Source: Muribaculaceae bacterium (GTDB lineage: Bacteria > Bacteroidota > Bacteroidia > Bacteroidales > Muribaculaceae). From it: DNA of 40,633 nt. Shown piece by piece: positions 16,514 through 24,576 of this stretch. The position numbers and the translations under genes are program-made. A model generated the notes under the pieces. It worked only from the letters and a program-made list of their open reading frames with translations. It was not told the DNA's origin and did no database searches. Every line of letters begins with the position of its first letter. The stretch's first letter is position 1. The stretch lies in the NCBI GenBank assembly GCA_017940245.1, contig JAGAYZ010000042.1, forward strand, positions 1-40,633, written 5' to 3'.

Positions 16514-17731
16514 TTAGTTGCTAGATTGATAGATGAGGTAGGGCTGGCGCTGCTGCTTGAAGGCGGCCACATCGGCAGCCCACGAGGCTTTGATTTGTGC
16601 GGCACTTTTACCGTCCATAATCATCTGCTTGACATCGCGTCGGCCCATGAGCAGGTCGAAGAAGCGCGTAAAGAATTTCTCGCCCATGTTCAGGTTGTGG
16701 TAGGCGTCGATGACATATTCCAGGTTGATGCCTTGAGCGATGGCGGCTTCGGGATCCATCTGGTGCAGATCCACGCCATGACACAACTGGTTCAGGCAAG
16801 GCGGATTCTTGGCACCAAAGCGGCTGCGCGGTGTGAACGAAAAGTCATATCCTTTCATCTGTGGGTGACCATAGACCTGGAAAGGCCAGTCGGTACCGCG
16901 GCCCAGGCTCACCGGTGTGCCCTCAAAGAAGCATGTAGAGGGATAGAGATAAATGGAGAGCATGTTGGGCAGATTGGGCGACGGAGCCACCGGCAGAGTG
17001 TAGCGGGTCTGGCGCGTGTAGTGGTCGCAGGGAATCACGGTCAGTTGGCAGCTCTTGCCGCCGGTGAGCCAGTGCTCGCCGTTGGCCATCAGCGCCAGCT
17101 CGCCCATGGTCATGCCATACACCGTGGGGATGGGCAGGCGACCCACGCCGCTCTTGAGGCTCATGTCCAGGATGGGGCCGTCCACGGTCATGATATTGGG
17201 ATTGGGGCGGTCGAAAATCACCACCTCTTTTCCGTGCAGCACTGCGGCATCCATGAGATTGATCATGGTCACATAATAGGTGTAGAAGCGCAGTCCTACG
17301 TCTTGCAGGTCGATGACAATCACGTCGAAGAGGTCCATCGTCTCCTTGGCGGGCATGGGCGACTTGCCGTCGTAGAGCGAGGCAATGGGAATACCGGTCT
17401 TTTCGTCCACGCTGCTGGCCACGTGCTCTCCGGCGTCGGCTGTGCCGCGGAACCCATGCTCGGGTGAGAAAATGGTGGTCACGTTCAATCCGTGCTCCAG
17501 CATGATGTCGAGCACGTGCTTGTCGCCCACGATGCCCGTCTGGTTGCTGAGCAAGGCCAGGCGTTTTCCCCGCAGGCGCGGCACATACATCTGTGTGCGT
17601 GCCGCCCCCACAATCACAGCTGTGGCTGTGTCGCTGCCGGTCACCGGCCGCGGCGATTCTTTGGCGGTGCTGGAACTGTGGCAGGCCATCACGCTCATCA
17701 CCAGTGTCAATAATATGATTATCTGTCTCAT
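16514..17731 (-). CDS. namZ: NamZ-like exo-beta-N-acetylmuramidase lipoprotein (DUF1343/YbbC)
   Basis: A 405-residue protein of the DUF1343 family (PF07075, GH171), whose studied members cut terminal N-acetylmuramic acid from peptidoglycan fragments. The N-terminus is a lipoprotein signal with the lipid cysteine at C17 (SVMAC). Family motifs are present: LALLSNQTGI (58-67), the conserved SPEHGFRG (89-96, with E91 and H92), DVIVIDLQDVGLRFYTY, IFDRPNPN and SLGRGTDWPFQVYG. Length is normal. It probably acts at the periplasmic or outer-membrane face. It is the first gene of a three-gene operon with the symporter (41 bp on) and the WYL regulator, which suggests release, uptake and sensing of a cell-wall sugar. 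No MurQ- or MurK-like gene is in the window. Confidence 0.88.
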   Translation of the reverse strand: MRQIIILLTLVMSVMACHSSSTAKESPRPVTGSDTATAVIVGAARTQMYVPRLRGKRLALLSNQTGIVGDKHVLDIMLEHGLNVTTIFSPEHGFRGTADAGEHVASSVDEKTGIPIASLYDGKSPMPAKETMDLFDVIVIDLQDVGLRFYTYYVTMINLMDAAVLHGKEVVIFDRPNPNIMTVDGPILDMSLKSGVGRLPIPTVYGMTMGELALMANGEHWLTGGKSCQLTVIPCDHYTRQTRYTLPVAPSPNLPNMLSIYLYPSTCFFEGTPVSLGRGTDWPFQVYGHPQMKGYDFSFTPRSRFGAKNPPCLNQLCHGVDLHQMDPEAAIAQGINLEYVIDAYHNLNMGEKFFTRFFDLLMGRRDVKQMIMDGKSAAQIKASWAADVAAFKQQRQPYLIYQSSN

Positions 17732-17769
17732 TGCTAGTAAAAATGATCCGTTGTATAACTTTCGATTTA

Positions 17770-17777
17770 CAAAAGTA
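17770..17777 (-). promoter_or_regulatory. -7 promoter element of the namZ operon
   Basis: TACTTTTG on the minus strand matches TAnnTTTG and lies 38 bp before the start at 17731. No clear -33 box was found at the expected distance. Confidence 0.45.
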
Positions 17778-18008
17778 CGAATTAATTATGAATTAGCAGC
17801 GATGAATGAAGAATTGATTTGACCGGAAGATTTTTTTTTAATCAATCGCACATTACCGAAACTCGTAGAATCCAAGAAATGGAAGTGTATTGCATCAAGG
17901 GGGCTTATAAAATGATAAAAAATATTCATTGTTATGGCAGAAATGAAAAATAATAACAATCTTTGTGTCAACTTGGCTAGTTCATATTCAATTAACTAAA
18001 TAATAAAC

Positions 18009-18599
18009 ATGATGAAAAAATCAATACTAACATTAGTGGGGCACTACTGGTAACGGTGTCGGTGCATGCCGCTGTAATTATCAACAATACTAAATTTCCC
18101 GATTCCGCGTTTCGCAGCTACGTGTTGAACAACCATGACAGGGACGGCGACGGAGTGCTGAGTGCCAGCGAGATAGTAGCAGTGACATCGATGGATGTCA
18201 GCGGCAGGAACATCGAAACTGGACTGCCATCAGAACCTGCTCACCACCATTGAGCTGCCCAACACCCAGACGCTGACACAAATCTCCTGCCAGCAGAATA
18301 ATTTAAAAGGATCAGGAATGGATGCCATGATAGCGAGCCTGCCCGACCGCACCGGGACAAGCACCGGAAACCTCAATGTGCGTTTCACCTACAATACGTC
18401 ATGGCCCGAAGCCAATGTAATGACAGTAACTCAGGTGAATGCGGCCCGAGCCAAGAACTGGGACCCCCGCTTCTATAATGGTGGCTGGATGAGTTATGAT
18501 GGAGCCGAAGAATATGAACAGGGCGATGTTACTGGCGACAACAAGGTGGATGTTGAAGATGTGAATGCCATCATCAACATCATCCTGAAGGTATCATAA
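18009..18599 (+). pseudogene. Decayed gene for a secreted repeat protein with dockerin-like tail
   Basis: The gene starts at ATG 18009 with a signal peptide (MMKKSILTLVG) but stops after 14 codons. A run of four G (18038-18041) where five would be needed shifts the frame. In the -1 frame the chain goes on as ALLVTVSVHAAVIINNTKFP, then FRSYVLNNHDRDGDGVLSASE with an EF-hand-like loop, then MDVSGRNI. Near 18215 the frame changes again to LDCHQNLLTTIELPNTQTL, so one or more leucine-rich repeats between NI and LDC seem to have been lost by an out-of-frame deletion. The last frame ends with the dockerin-like tail DVTGDNKVDVED-VNAIINIILKVS. At least two independent lesions argue for a true pseudogene. 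The intact relative would be a small surface leucine-rich repeat protein. Confidence 0.75.
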
Positions 18600-18621
18600 T
18601 TGCGGTAAACAGCGATAAATA

Positions 18622-18657
18622 AGCGGCGGCTCTCCATCGTACAGGAGAGCCGCCGCT
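18622..18657. terminator. Bidirectional hairpin between the decayed gene and the GH3 gene
   Basis: A perfect 14-bp stem, AGCGGCGGCTCTCC (18622-18635) with GGAGAGCCGCCGCT (18644-18657), with an 8-nt loop. It lies between convergent stops at 18599 and 18683. There is no long T run on either side. Confidence 0.65.
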
Positions 18658-18682
18658 GTGCTGTGTGATGAACCGGTGCGGG

Positions 18683-20953
18683 TTAACGCACGGTGAAGGG
18701 GAGACGTTGCACGTGCTGGCTATCGGTGCCCACCATCACTTCAAAGTCGCCGGGTTCGAGCACATAGTCGAGCTGGGCGTTGTAGAACTTGAGCTTGTCG
18801 GGGGTGATGGTGAAGGTGACTGTGCGGCTCTCGCCGGGTTGCAACTGGATGCGGGCAAAGTCTTTGAGTTCCTGCACAGGACGGGCGATGCTCCCCACCA
18901 TGTCGCGGATGTAGAGTTGCACCACCTCTGCGCCGGCACAGCTGCCGGTGTTGGTTACCGTCACGCTGGCTGTGATACTGCCCGTGGTCGTCATGGCATT
19001 GCTGCTCAAAGTGAGCGGGCTATAGCTGAAAGTGGTATAGCTCAATCCGTAGCCAAAGGGGAACAACGGGTCGTTGGGCACGTCCAGATAATTGGTGGTG
19101 AACTTGGTGAACCACTTGGGGTTGGGCCGGCCGGTGTTCAGGTGGTTGTAATAGATGGGAATCTGGCCTTCGTTGCGCGGCATGGTGGCCGAGAGCTTTC
19201 CGCTGGGAGCCACATCGCCGAACACCACGTCACAGATGGCATCGGCGGCTTCACTGCCACCGAACCACACGTTAAGGATGGTGGAAAGGTTTTCCACTTC
19301 CCAGTCCATGACTGTGGCACGGCCCGAGAAGTTGAGCAACACTATGGGTTTGCCGGTCTTCTTGAGGGCTTCAAGCAGATCCTTCTGTGCGTCGAGGATG
19401 GTGAGCCGACTGCGCGAACTGCTCTCGCCGCTCATCTCGCTAGGCTCGCCCATGGCGGCGACAATCACGTCGCACTGCTGTGCCAGGCGAACGGCCTCGT
19501 CGCGCATTACAGTGGCATCTCGCGGGTCGCGCATCTCGCGACCGAACATGGTGGAATTTTTCTCCAGTTCCTCGTCATAGCACACGTTGCATCCTTTGGC
19601 ATACATCACCTCGGCTTTGCCTGCCGTGGCGCGCTGCATGGCCTCGAGCAGAGTGCTGTAGCGGTCGCTGGCGGCTGCCACGCTCCAGGTGCCCGGCATG
19701 TTGGCGCGGGTGTTGGCCAGTGGCCCTACGAGTGCAATCTTTCCCTCGCGCTTGAGCGGCAGCACATGGTCGTCGTTCTTGAGTAAGACAAAGGTCTCGG
19801 TGGCGATGCGCCGAGCTTCGGCCCGGTGGGCATCGGTATAGATTTCCTTCTTGGCACGTTTGGGGTCAAGGTAGCGGTAGGGGTCATCAAACAGTCCCAG
19901 TTTGTATTTAGCCTCCAGAATGCGGCGGCAAGCCTGATCGATGGCCGCCATGTTCACCTTGCCTTCGGCCAGCGACTTTTCGAGAGTTCCCAAGAAACCA
20001 TCGGCCACCATGTCCATGTCGGTTCCGGCATTCAGTGCCAAGGCCGAGACGGTCTGCAAGTCGCCCATGCCGTGATTGATCATCTCGCTGATAGCGGTGT
20101 AGTCGGTTACAACAAATCCGTCGAAGCCCCACTTGTCGCGTAGCACCTCGGTGAGCAACCAGCGGTTGCCCGTGGCGGGGATGTAGTCGATAGTGTTGAA
20201 CGAGGTCATGTAACTGCCTGCTCCGGCTTCTACACCAGCCTTGTAGGGCGGAAAATACTCGTTGAACATGCGCAGCCGGCTCATGTCGACGGTGTTATAG
20301 TCGCGCCCGGCCTCGGGGGCACCGTAGAGTGCGAAATGCTTCACACACGACATCATGGTGGTGCGGTCGGCCAGATTGTTGCCCTGATAACCCTCAATCA
20401 TGGCGCGGCAGATTTCCGAACCCAGATAAGGGTCTTCGCCGTTGCCCTCGCTCATGCGTCCCCAGCGTGGCTCACGGCAGATGTCCACCATGGGGCTGAA
20501 GGTCCAGCAGATACCGTCGGCTGTGGCTTCGACCGATGCGATGCGAGCCGAATTGCGGATAGCTTCCATGTCCCAACTCATGGACAAGGCAAATGGGATG
20601 GGAAACACCGTCTCATAGCCGTGAATCACGTCCATGCCGAAAATCAAAGGAATGCCCAAGCGGCTCTTCTTGACGGCAATTTCTTGTAGCGCGCGGATGT
20701 TGGTCACGCCTTTCATGTTGAACAGGCCACCCACTTGTCCTTTTTCAATCTTTCCCACCACGTTACCGCTCACTGAACTGCCCGTGATGATGTCGCCGGT
20801 GACCGGCAGATTGAGTTGGCCTATTTTCTCTTGCAGGGTCATGCGGGCCATGAGGTTGTCAATGAACTGGTCCATCTTGGCATCGCTCGACGCGTTGGCG
20901 ACCATTATGCAGGCCACCATCAGTAGTGCTGAAAATAATCTCTTGAATGTCAT
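18683..20953 (-). CDS. GH3 beta-glucosidase (BglX-type)
   Basis: A 756-residue exported glycoside hydrolase that removes terminal beta-linked glucose (or xylose) from oligosaccharides. A signal peptide (about 1-22) is followed by the TIM-barrel domain with MTLQEKIGQL (38-47), PRWGRMSEGNGEDPYLG (162-178) and K205/H206 in CVKHFALYG. The likely nucleophile is D284 in FDGFVVTDYTAI. The second alpha/beta domain includes GEPSEMSGESSSR, where the acid/base Glu is expected. A C-terminal FN3-like domain is present (last ~75 residues). Length matches periplasmic BglX. It is the last gene of the SusC/SusD locus, 40 bp after the GH144-like gene, and would finish digestion of oligosaccharides in the periplasm. 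Confidence 0.94.
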   Translation of the reverse strand: MTFKRLFSALLMVACIMVANASSDAKMDQFIDNLMARMTLQEKIGQLNLPVTGDIITGSSVSGNVVGKIEKGQVGGLFNMKGVTNIRALQEIAVKKSRLGIPLIFGMDVIHGYETVFPIPFALSMSWDMEAIRNSARIASVEATADGICWTFSPMVDICREPRWGRMSEGNGEDPYLGSEICRAMIEGYQGNNLADRTTMMSCVKHFALYGAPEAGRDYNTVDMSRLRMFNEYFPPYKAGVEAGAGSYMTSFNTIDYIPATGNRWLLTEVLRDKWGFDGFVVTDYTAISEMINHGMGDLQTVSALALNAGTDMDMVADGFLGTLEKSLAEGKVNMAAIDQACRRILEAKYKLGLFDDPYRYLDPKRAKKEIYTDAHRAEARRIATETFVLLKNDDHVLPLKREGKIALVGPLANTRANMPGTWSVAAASDRYSTLLEAMQRATAGKAEVMYAKGCNVCYDEELEKNSTMFGREMRDPRDATVMRDEAVRLAQQCDVIVAAMGEPSEMSGESSSRSRLTILDAQKDLLEALKKTGKPIVLLNFSGRATVMDWEVENLSTILNVWFGGSEAADAICDVVFGDVAPSGKLSATMPRNEGQIPIYYNHLNTGRPNPKWFTKFTTNYLDVPNDPLFPFGYGLSYTTFSYSPLTLSSNAMTTTGSITASVTVTNTGSCAGAEVVQLYIRDMVGSIARPVQELKDFARIQLQPGESRTVTFTITPDKLKFYNAQLDYVLEPGDFEVMVGTDSQHVQRLPFTVR

Positions 20954-20993
20954 ATCATGTCATATTTTTTTTATTAACGGGAAAAATGCACAT

Positions 20994-22364
20994 TTATTTT
21001 GAGATTGTGAATCCCAGTTTCTGCAGTCCTTGTTTCACTTCGGGGCAACTCATGAATAGATTCCACAGCAGTCCTGTGCGGTAGTTCTCGATCATGGGAG
21101 CAATGGTGCACTGGTCGATGGCCAGATACCGGGGTTGTGTCCATCCCGAGGCGGGACTGAAGGCATCGTAGAAGCCATATTTACCCCAGATGCTTTCGCC
21201 ATGTTTATAGAAACCCTTGAGGGCGGCCATCGACTGTTGGGGAGTGTAGGGCATCGACGACAGGGCCGCCGTAGGAGTGATCACTCCGCGGTCGTTGCCG
21301 GGGCAGTGCGCTGCGTAGCCATCGGTGGAGTAGCTGGCTGTGAGTCCCCAACAGTCGGGGCCGTAGCCCGAGTAGTGCTTGGGATTCTCAACGCAATAGG
21401 CATAGTTGCTCATAGCATGGTTGCGCACCACGTCCCAGTAAGATGCATACCGGTCGTTGAGGCCTCGCGGATCCAGTCCTATCCAACTGTAGTGCGCCCA
21501 GAAAAGGGGGCCGCCGGTGGCTTCGGCGCCATTGTGCTTGAGGCGCAGAGGGTAGCCATAGGGTGCGGCAGTGCTGGTGATGGCACCGCTGCGTGCCCAG
21601 CCCTTGTGATAGCACGACTCGGGCACGGAATGTGTGGGCGATGCTGCCGCTAGCACATACACAATCATGCACTCGTTGTAGCCCTCAAGCGGAAAATTCA
21701 TCTCCCAGCCATAGGTGGGCGACCAGTGCCAGTAGAGCACGTCTTGCCCGCCCCGGGTGTAGCAGTCAAATTCCATGGCTTGCCACAGGCCGTTGATGCG
21801 CTGCACCAGGGCTTTCTCGGCTTCGGTGTCGCGGTTGAGGTACTGACGGGCGCAAAGCAGTCCTTGCATGAGGAAACAACTCTCTACCAGGTCGCCACCA
21901 TTGTCTTTCTGCCCGAAGGGTTTCACCTTTCCGCTGGGGCCGTGCAGCCAGTGAGGCCACACGCCGTGAAAGCGGTCGGCCCGCTCCAGAAACGCTACAA
22001 TCTTGGCAAGTCGTTGCACGCCTTGCTCGCGTGTGATGAAACCGCGCTCCATGGCCACGATGAGGCCTGCAATGCCGAAGCCGCTGCCGCCGGTGGTGAC
22101 CACGTCCTGGTCGTGCTCGGGATACTGGCCGTCGAGGTGGATGCGCTCGCAAGCCAAGCCCGAGGTGGGTTCGGCTCCGTCCCACATGTAGTTGAAATGG
22201 ATGCGCTGAATGTAGTCGAGCATTTCATCATCGCTGGCAAAAGTGGCGGGCCGTGTCTCGTGTGTAGTGGTGTCGGGCTCGTCAACGATGGCTTTTGTGC
22301 TGCTCTTGCAAGCGCACATTACCAAAAGCACGCTCATTGCTGCGGTATAAATCAAGTGTCTCAT
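20994..22364 (-). CDS. GH144-like glucanase lipoprotein (PF10091, glucoamylase-like domain)
   Basis: A 456-residue protein whose whole mature part fits the PF10091 (alpha/alpha)6 domain: HFNYMWDGAEPTSGLACERI, GGSGFGIAGLIVAMERGFITRE, DNGGDLVESCFLMQGLLCARQYL, LYWHWSPTYGWEMNFPLEGYNEC, GGPLFWAHYSWIGLDPRGLNDR and MIENYRTGLLWNLF. Studied GH144 members cut beta-1,2-glucan, some of them endo-acting. A lipoprotein-like signal (MRHLIYTAAMSVLLVMCAC) suggests membrane anchoring. The start at 22364 is chosen because it begins this signal 13 nt after the previous stop. The ATG at 22391 would add MLNANRFYL and overlap the upstream gene. Next to a GH3 gene, it points to a beta-glucan substrate. The family call is strong; the linkage is less sure. 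Confidence 0.85.
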   Translation of the reverse strand: MRHLIYTAAMSVLLVMCACKSSTKAIVDEPDTTTHETRPATFASDDEMLDYIQRIHFNYMWDGAEPTSGLACERIHLDGQYPEHDQDVVTTGGSGFGIAGLIVAMERGFITREQGVQRLAKIVAFLERADRFHGVWPHWLHGPSGKVKPFGQKDNGGDLVESCFLMQGLLCARQYLNRDTEAEKALVQRINGLWQAMEFDCYTRGGQDVLYWHWSPTYGWEMNFPLEGYNECMIVYVLAAASPTHSVPESCYHKGWARSGAITSTAAPYGYPLRLKHNGAEATGGPLFWAHYSWIGLDPRGLNDRYASYWDVVRNHAMSNYAYCVENPKHYSGYGPDCWGLTASYSTDGYAAHCPGNDRGVITPTAALSSMPYTPQQSMAALKGFYKHGESIWGKYGFYDAFSPASGWTQPRYLAIDQCTIAPMIENYRTGLLWNLFMSCPEVKQGLQKLGFTISK

Positions 22365-22377
22365 AAGATAAAAACGA

Positions 22378-24480
22378 TTAGCGTTTAACAAGTGAGGAAA
22401 TCGGGCTGCGTCCGGTCTCGGCCAGGGCCTCGATGGCGAAGAAGTAGGTGGTGCCTACGTCCAGGCCGCGCAGGTCGTATTGCGTTGCACCGTTCACGGT
22501 GATGCAGTGATATAGCTTTTCGGGCTCAGTGCCGAAGTAGATGTTGTAGCCATAAGCCCCTTGCGTGGCCGTCCAGGAAATCAAGGCATTGCGAGGATCG
22601 GCTTTATCGCGGCTGACTATCAATTTCTTTACCCTTTCGGGCTTCTCGCCAGAGGCGTGGCCAAACACTCGCAACTCACTCAGGCAGAAGTTCCCTTCCG
22701 AGGGCATGTGCACGTTTTCCACGCGCAGGAAACGGGTGTGCAGCGGCTCTCGCAACTCGATGTAGTCGTGTGGTGTGTCTCGGTCGTTGTCGGTGCGGTC
22801 CACCGCCAGTGTCCATTGGCGACCGTCGTCGCTGGCCATGATGCGATATTGGTAATAGAGGTCGTTGGCACGGTTGTGCTGGATGGTGTGGTGGTCGTAG
22901 AAATTGAGTTGAATGGCTTTTACCTCGCGTTCGCCACCCAGATCTATCTGTGCCCATTCGTCCGTGTTGCCAGTGGCGGCACTCCAGTAGGTGCGCATGT
23001 TCTCGTCGGTGAGGCTGGTGGCCGTCAATGTGCTGTCGGTGCTCGACACGGTGCAGTGCTTGCCATAGGAGAGCAGCATCCATCCGGTAAAGCGGTCGGC
23101 AGGCCGGCTGATGTCGTGGTCGGCATTCCAGCAAGGATAGTCGCCAAAGGCTGTGCAGGCGTGCATCACGCCGTCGGTGTCGAAGGCGGTGGGGTAGAGT
23201 CCTATGCGGCGCTCAAACTTGTACTTGAGCGAGAGCATGCAGGTGCCCACGTGCCAGTAGTTGCCTTTCAAGTCGGCAAAAGTGCCGCCATGGCCCACAC
23301 CCTGCACGAAGCCACCCGGTTTGTAACTCATGGGATTGTGCCGCTGATAGGTGAAAGGTCCCAGGGGGTGGTCGCCGACGTAAACACCATCGGCATACAC
23401 TTTGAATTCGGTACCCGGAGCACCATATTGCAGGTAGTATTTTCCGCCATGCTTGGTCATGAATGCGCCTTCGGTAAACGGTTTCAGGGTGACTTCGTCG
23501 TCGTTGTTCATGCCGAAGCGTTCCCAGCCGTGTTGTCGCGGCTGCAGCAGGATCAGGTCGTGAATCTTGCTGATAGGGGTGAAGTCGTCGCGGCTTATCT
23601 GGACTCCCTTGATGGGATATTCGTTGCTGGAGCCGTAATACTCATAAAGGCGGCCGTCGTCGTCGAGAAACACGTGTGGGTCCCATGTGGGGAGCGTGTT
23701 GCGTTCCACGGCGCGCCGCCAGCGGCCAGTCTTGGGGCTTGTGGTGTACCAGATGGGCAGTCCGCGGTAGGTGGAGCCGGTATAAAACAAGGTGTCGCCC
23801 ACTACCCATGCCGTCGGTGCGCACTCATCATCGTCGGCGGGATGGCGCTGAAACGATGCCGCGGCAAAATCCCAGTCGCTCAGGTTGGCCGAATAGTGAA
23901 AGCCGCCCTGATTGGTCGAGAACAAGTAATATTCATTTTTATAGGTGAGTGCCATGGGGTCGGCCGAGGAACGGAATGAACCACCTGTGCGGGTGTTATT
24001 GTTCCAGGGCTCGTAGTTATAGCTGATGTTGAGCGGGTTGCAATAGGTGGAGGTGGCGGTGTGGCGCGGATCGTACCAGCGAGTGACCTGCGCGGCACGT
24101 CGCGGCGCGGCCATGGCTGCATGGTGCTTGGGGTGCATGACGATGTTTACCTGGTGAGCATCGGCTGTGCGTGTCACCACGGTCATTTCTTTGCCGGGGT
24201 AATGCGCGCAGAGGTTCACGTCGGAATCGGTGCCGATCAGCGAGAAACGTCCTTGCGCGTCGGTGTTGCAGTGTGCCGGGCTATAGAGCCACATCACAGT
24301 GGCCCCTTCCAGTGGCCGTCCGTTCTGGTCGGTGACAGTGCCGGTCACATTATACTGGGTGACGACGGGGATATAGTAGTCGCTCACTTGCCCTTTGACC
24401 ACCTTCACCGAGTCTGTGCTGGCGTAGGCACACAGGTGTAGCATCAATGCCGTGGCAATGAAAAAGTGTTTCATCGTCAT
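22378..24480 (-). CDS. GH43-like glycoside hydrolase with N-terminal carboxypeptidase-regulatory-like domain and C-terminal F5/8C and FN3 domains
   Basis: A 700-residue exported protein. After a signal peptide (1-20) comes a small beta-sandwich of the CarboxypepD_reg kind (about 44-115, VTGTVTDQNGRPLEGATV). The five-bladed propeller (about 145-475) carries the three acidic residues expected of GH43: D174 in RSSADPMAL, D267 in TWDPHVFLDDDG and E337 in FTEGAFM. Residues about 500-625 form an F5/8 type C (CBM32-like) binding domain (DEWAQIDLGGEREVKAIQ ... FLRVENVHMPSEG), and an FN3-like domain ends the chain. GH43 enzymes mostly cleave arabinofuranosides, xylosides or galactosides, so this gene may trim side groups. 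It follows susD by 96 bp, with a hairpin in the gap. The exact substrate cannot be read from the sequence. Confidence 0.85.
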   Translation of the reverse strand: MTMKHFFIATALMLHLCAYASTDSVKVVKGQVSDYYIPVVTQYNVTGTVTDQNGRPLEGATVMWLYSPAHCNTDAQGRFSLIGTDSDVNLCAHYPGKEMTVVTRTADAHQVNIVMHPKHHAAMAAPRRAAQVTRWYDPRHTATSTYCNPLNISYNYEPWNNNTRTGGSFRSSADPMALTYKNEYYLFSTNQGGFHYSANLSDWDFAAASFQRHPADDDECAPTAWVVGDTLFYTGSTYRGLPIWYTTSPKTGRWRRAVERNTLPTWDPHVFLDDDGRLYEYYGSSNEYPIKGVQISRDDFTPISKIHDLILLQPRQHGWERFGMNNDDEVTLKPFTEGAFMTKHGGKYYLQYGAPGTEFKVYADGVYVGDHPLGPFTYQRHNPMSYKPGGFVQGVGHGGTFADLKGNYWHVGTCMLSLKYKFERRIGLYPTAFDTDGVMHACTAFGDYPCWNADHDISRPADRFTGWMLLSYGKHCTVSSTDSTLTATSLTDENMRTYWSAATGNTDEWAQIDLGGEREVKAIQLNFYDHHTIQHNRANDLYYQYRIMASDDGRQWTLAVDRTDNDRDTPHDYIELREPLHTRFLRVENVHMPSEGNFCLSELRVFGHASGEKPERVKKLIVSRDKADPRNALISWTATQGAYGYNIYFGTEPEKLYHCITVNGATQYDLRGLDVGTTYFFAIEALAETGRSPISSLVKR

Positions 24481-24501
24481 GTGAATTAGTTTTGTAAAGA
24501 A

Positions 24502-24533
24502 GGCAGGGCGTCACCATGTGGCGGCGCCCTGCC
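24502..24533 (-). terminator. Hairpin between susD and the hydrolase genes (possible attenuator)
   Basis: GGCAGGGCG (24502-24510) pairs with CGCCCTGCC (24525-24533). On the minus strand it is followed by TTCTTTAC, so there is only a weak T tract. It lies inside the operon and could lower expression of the enzyme genes relative to susC/susD, or protect the 3' end of the susCD message. Confidence 0.5.
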
Positions 24534-24576
24534 GCTTATATATTAATGTAAAGTGCGATTGCAGGATCAAGACCGA

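Noticed and set aside
18622-18657. Possible attachment or recombination site from the perfect 14-bp palindrome
   Set aside because: Its place between convergent genes is fully explained as a terminator, and no recombinase gene is nearby.
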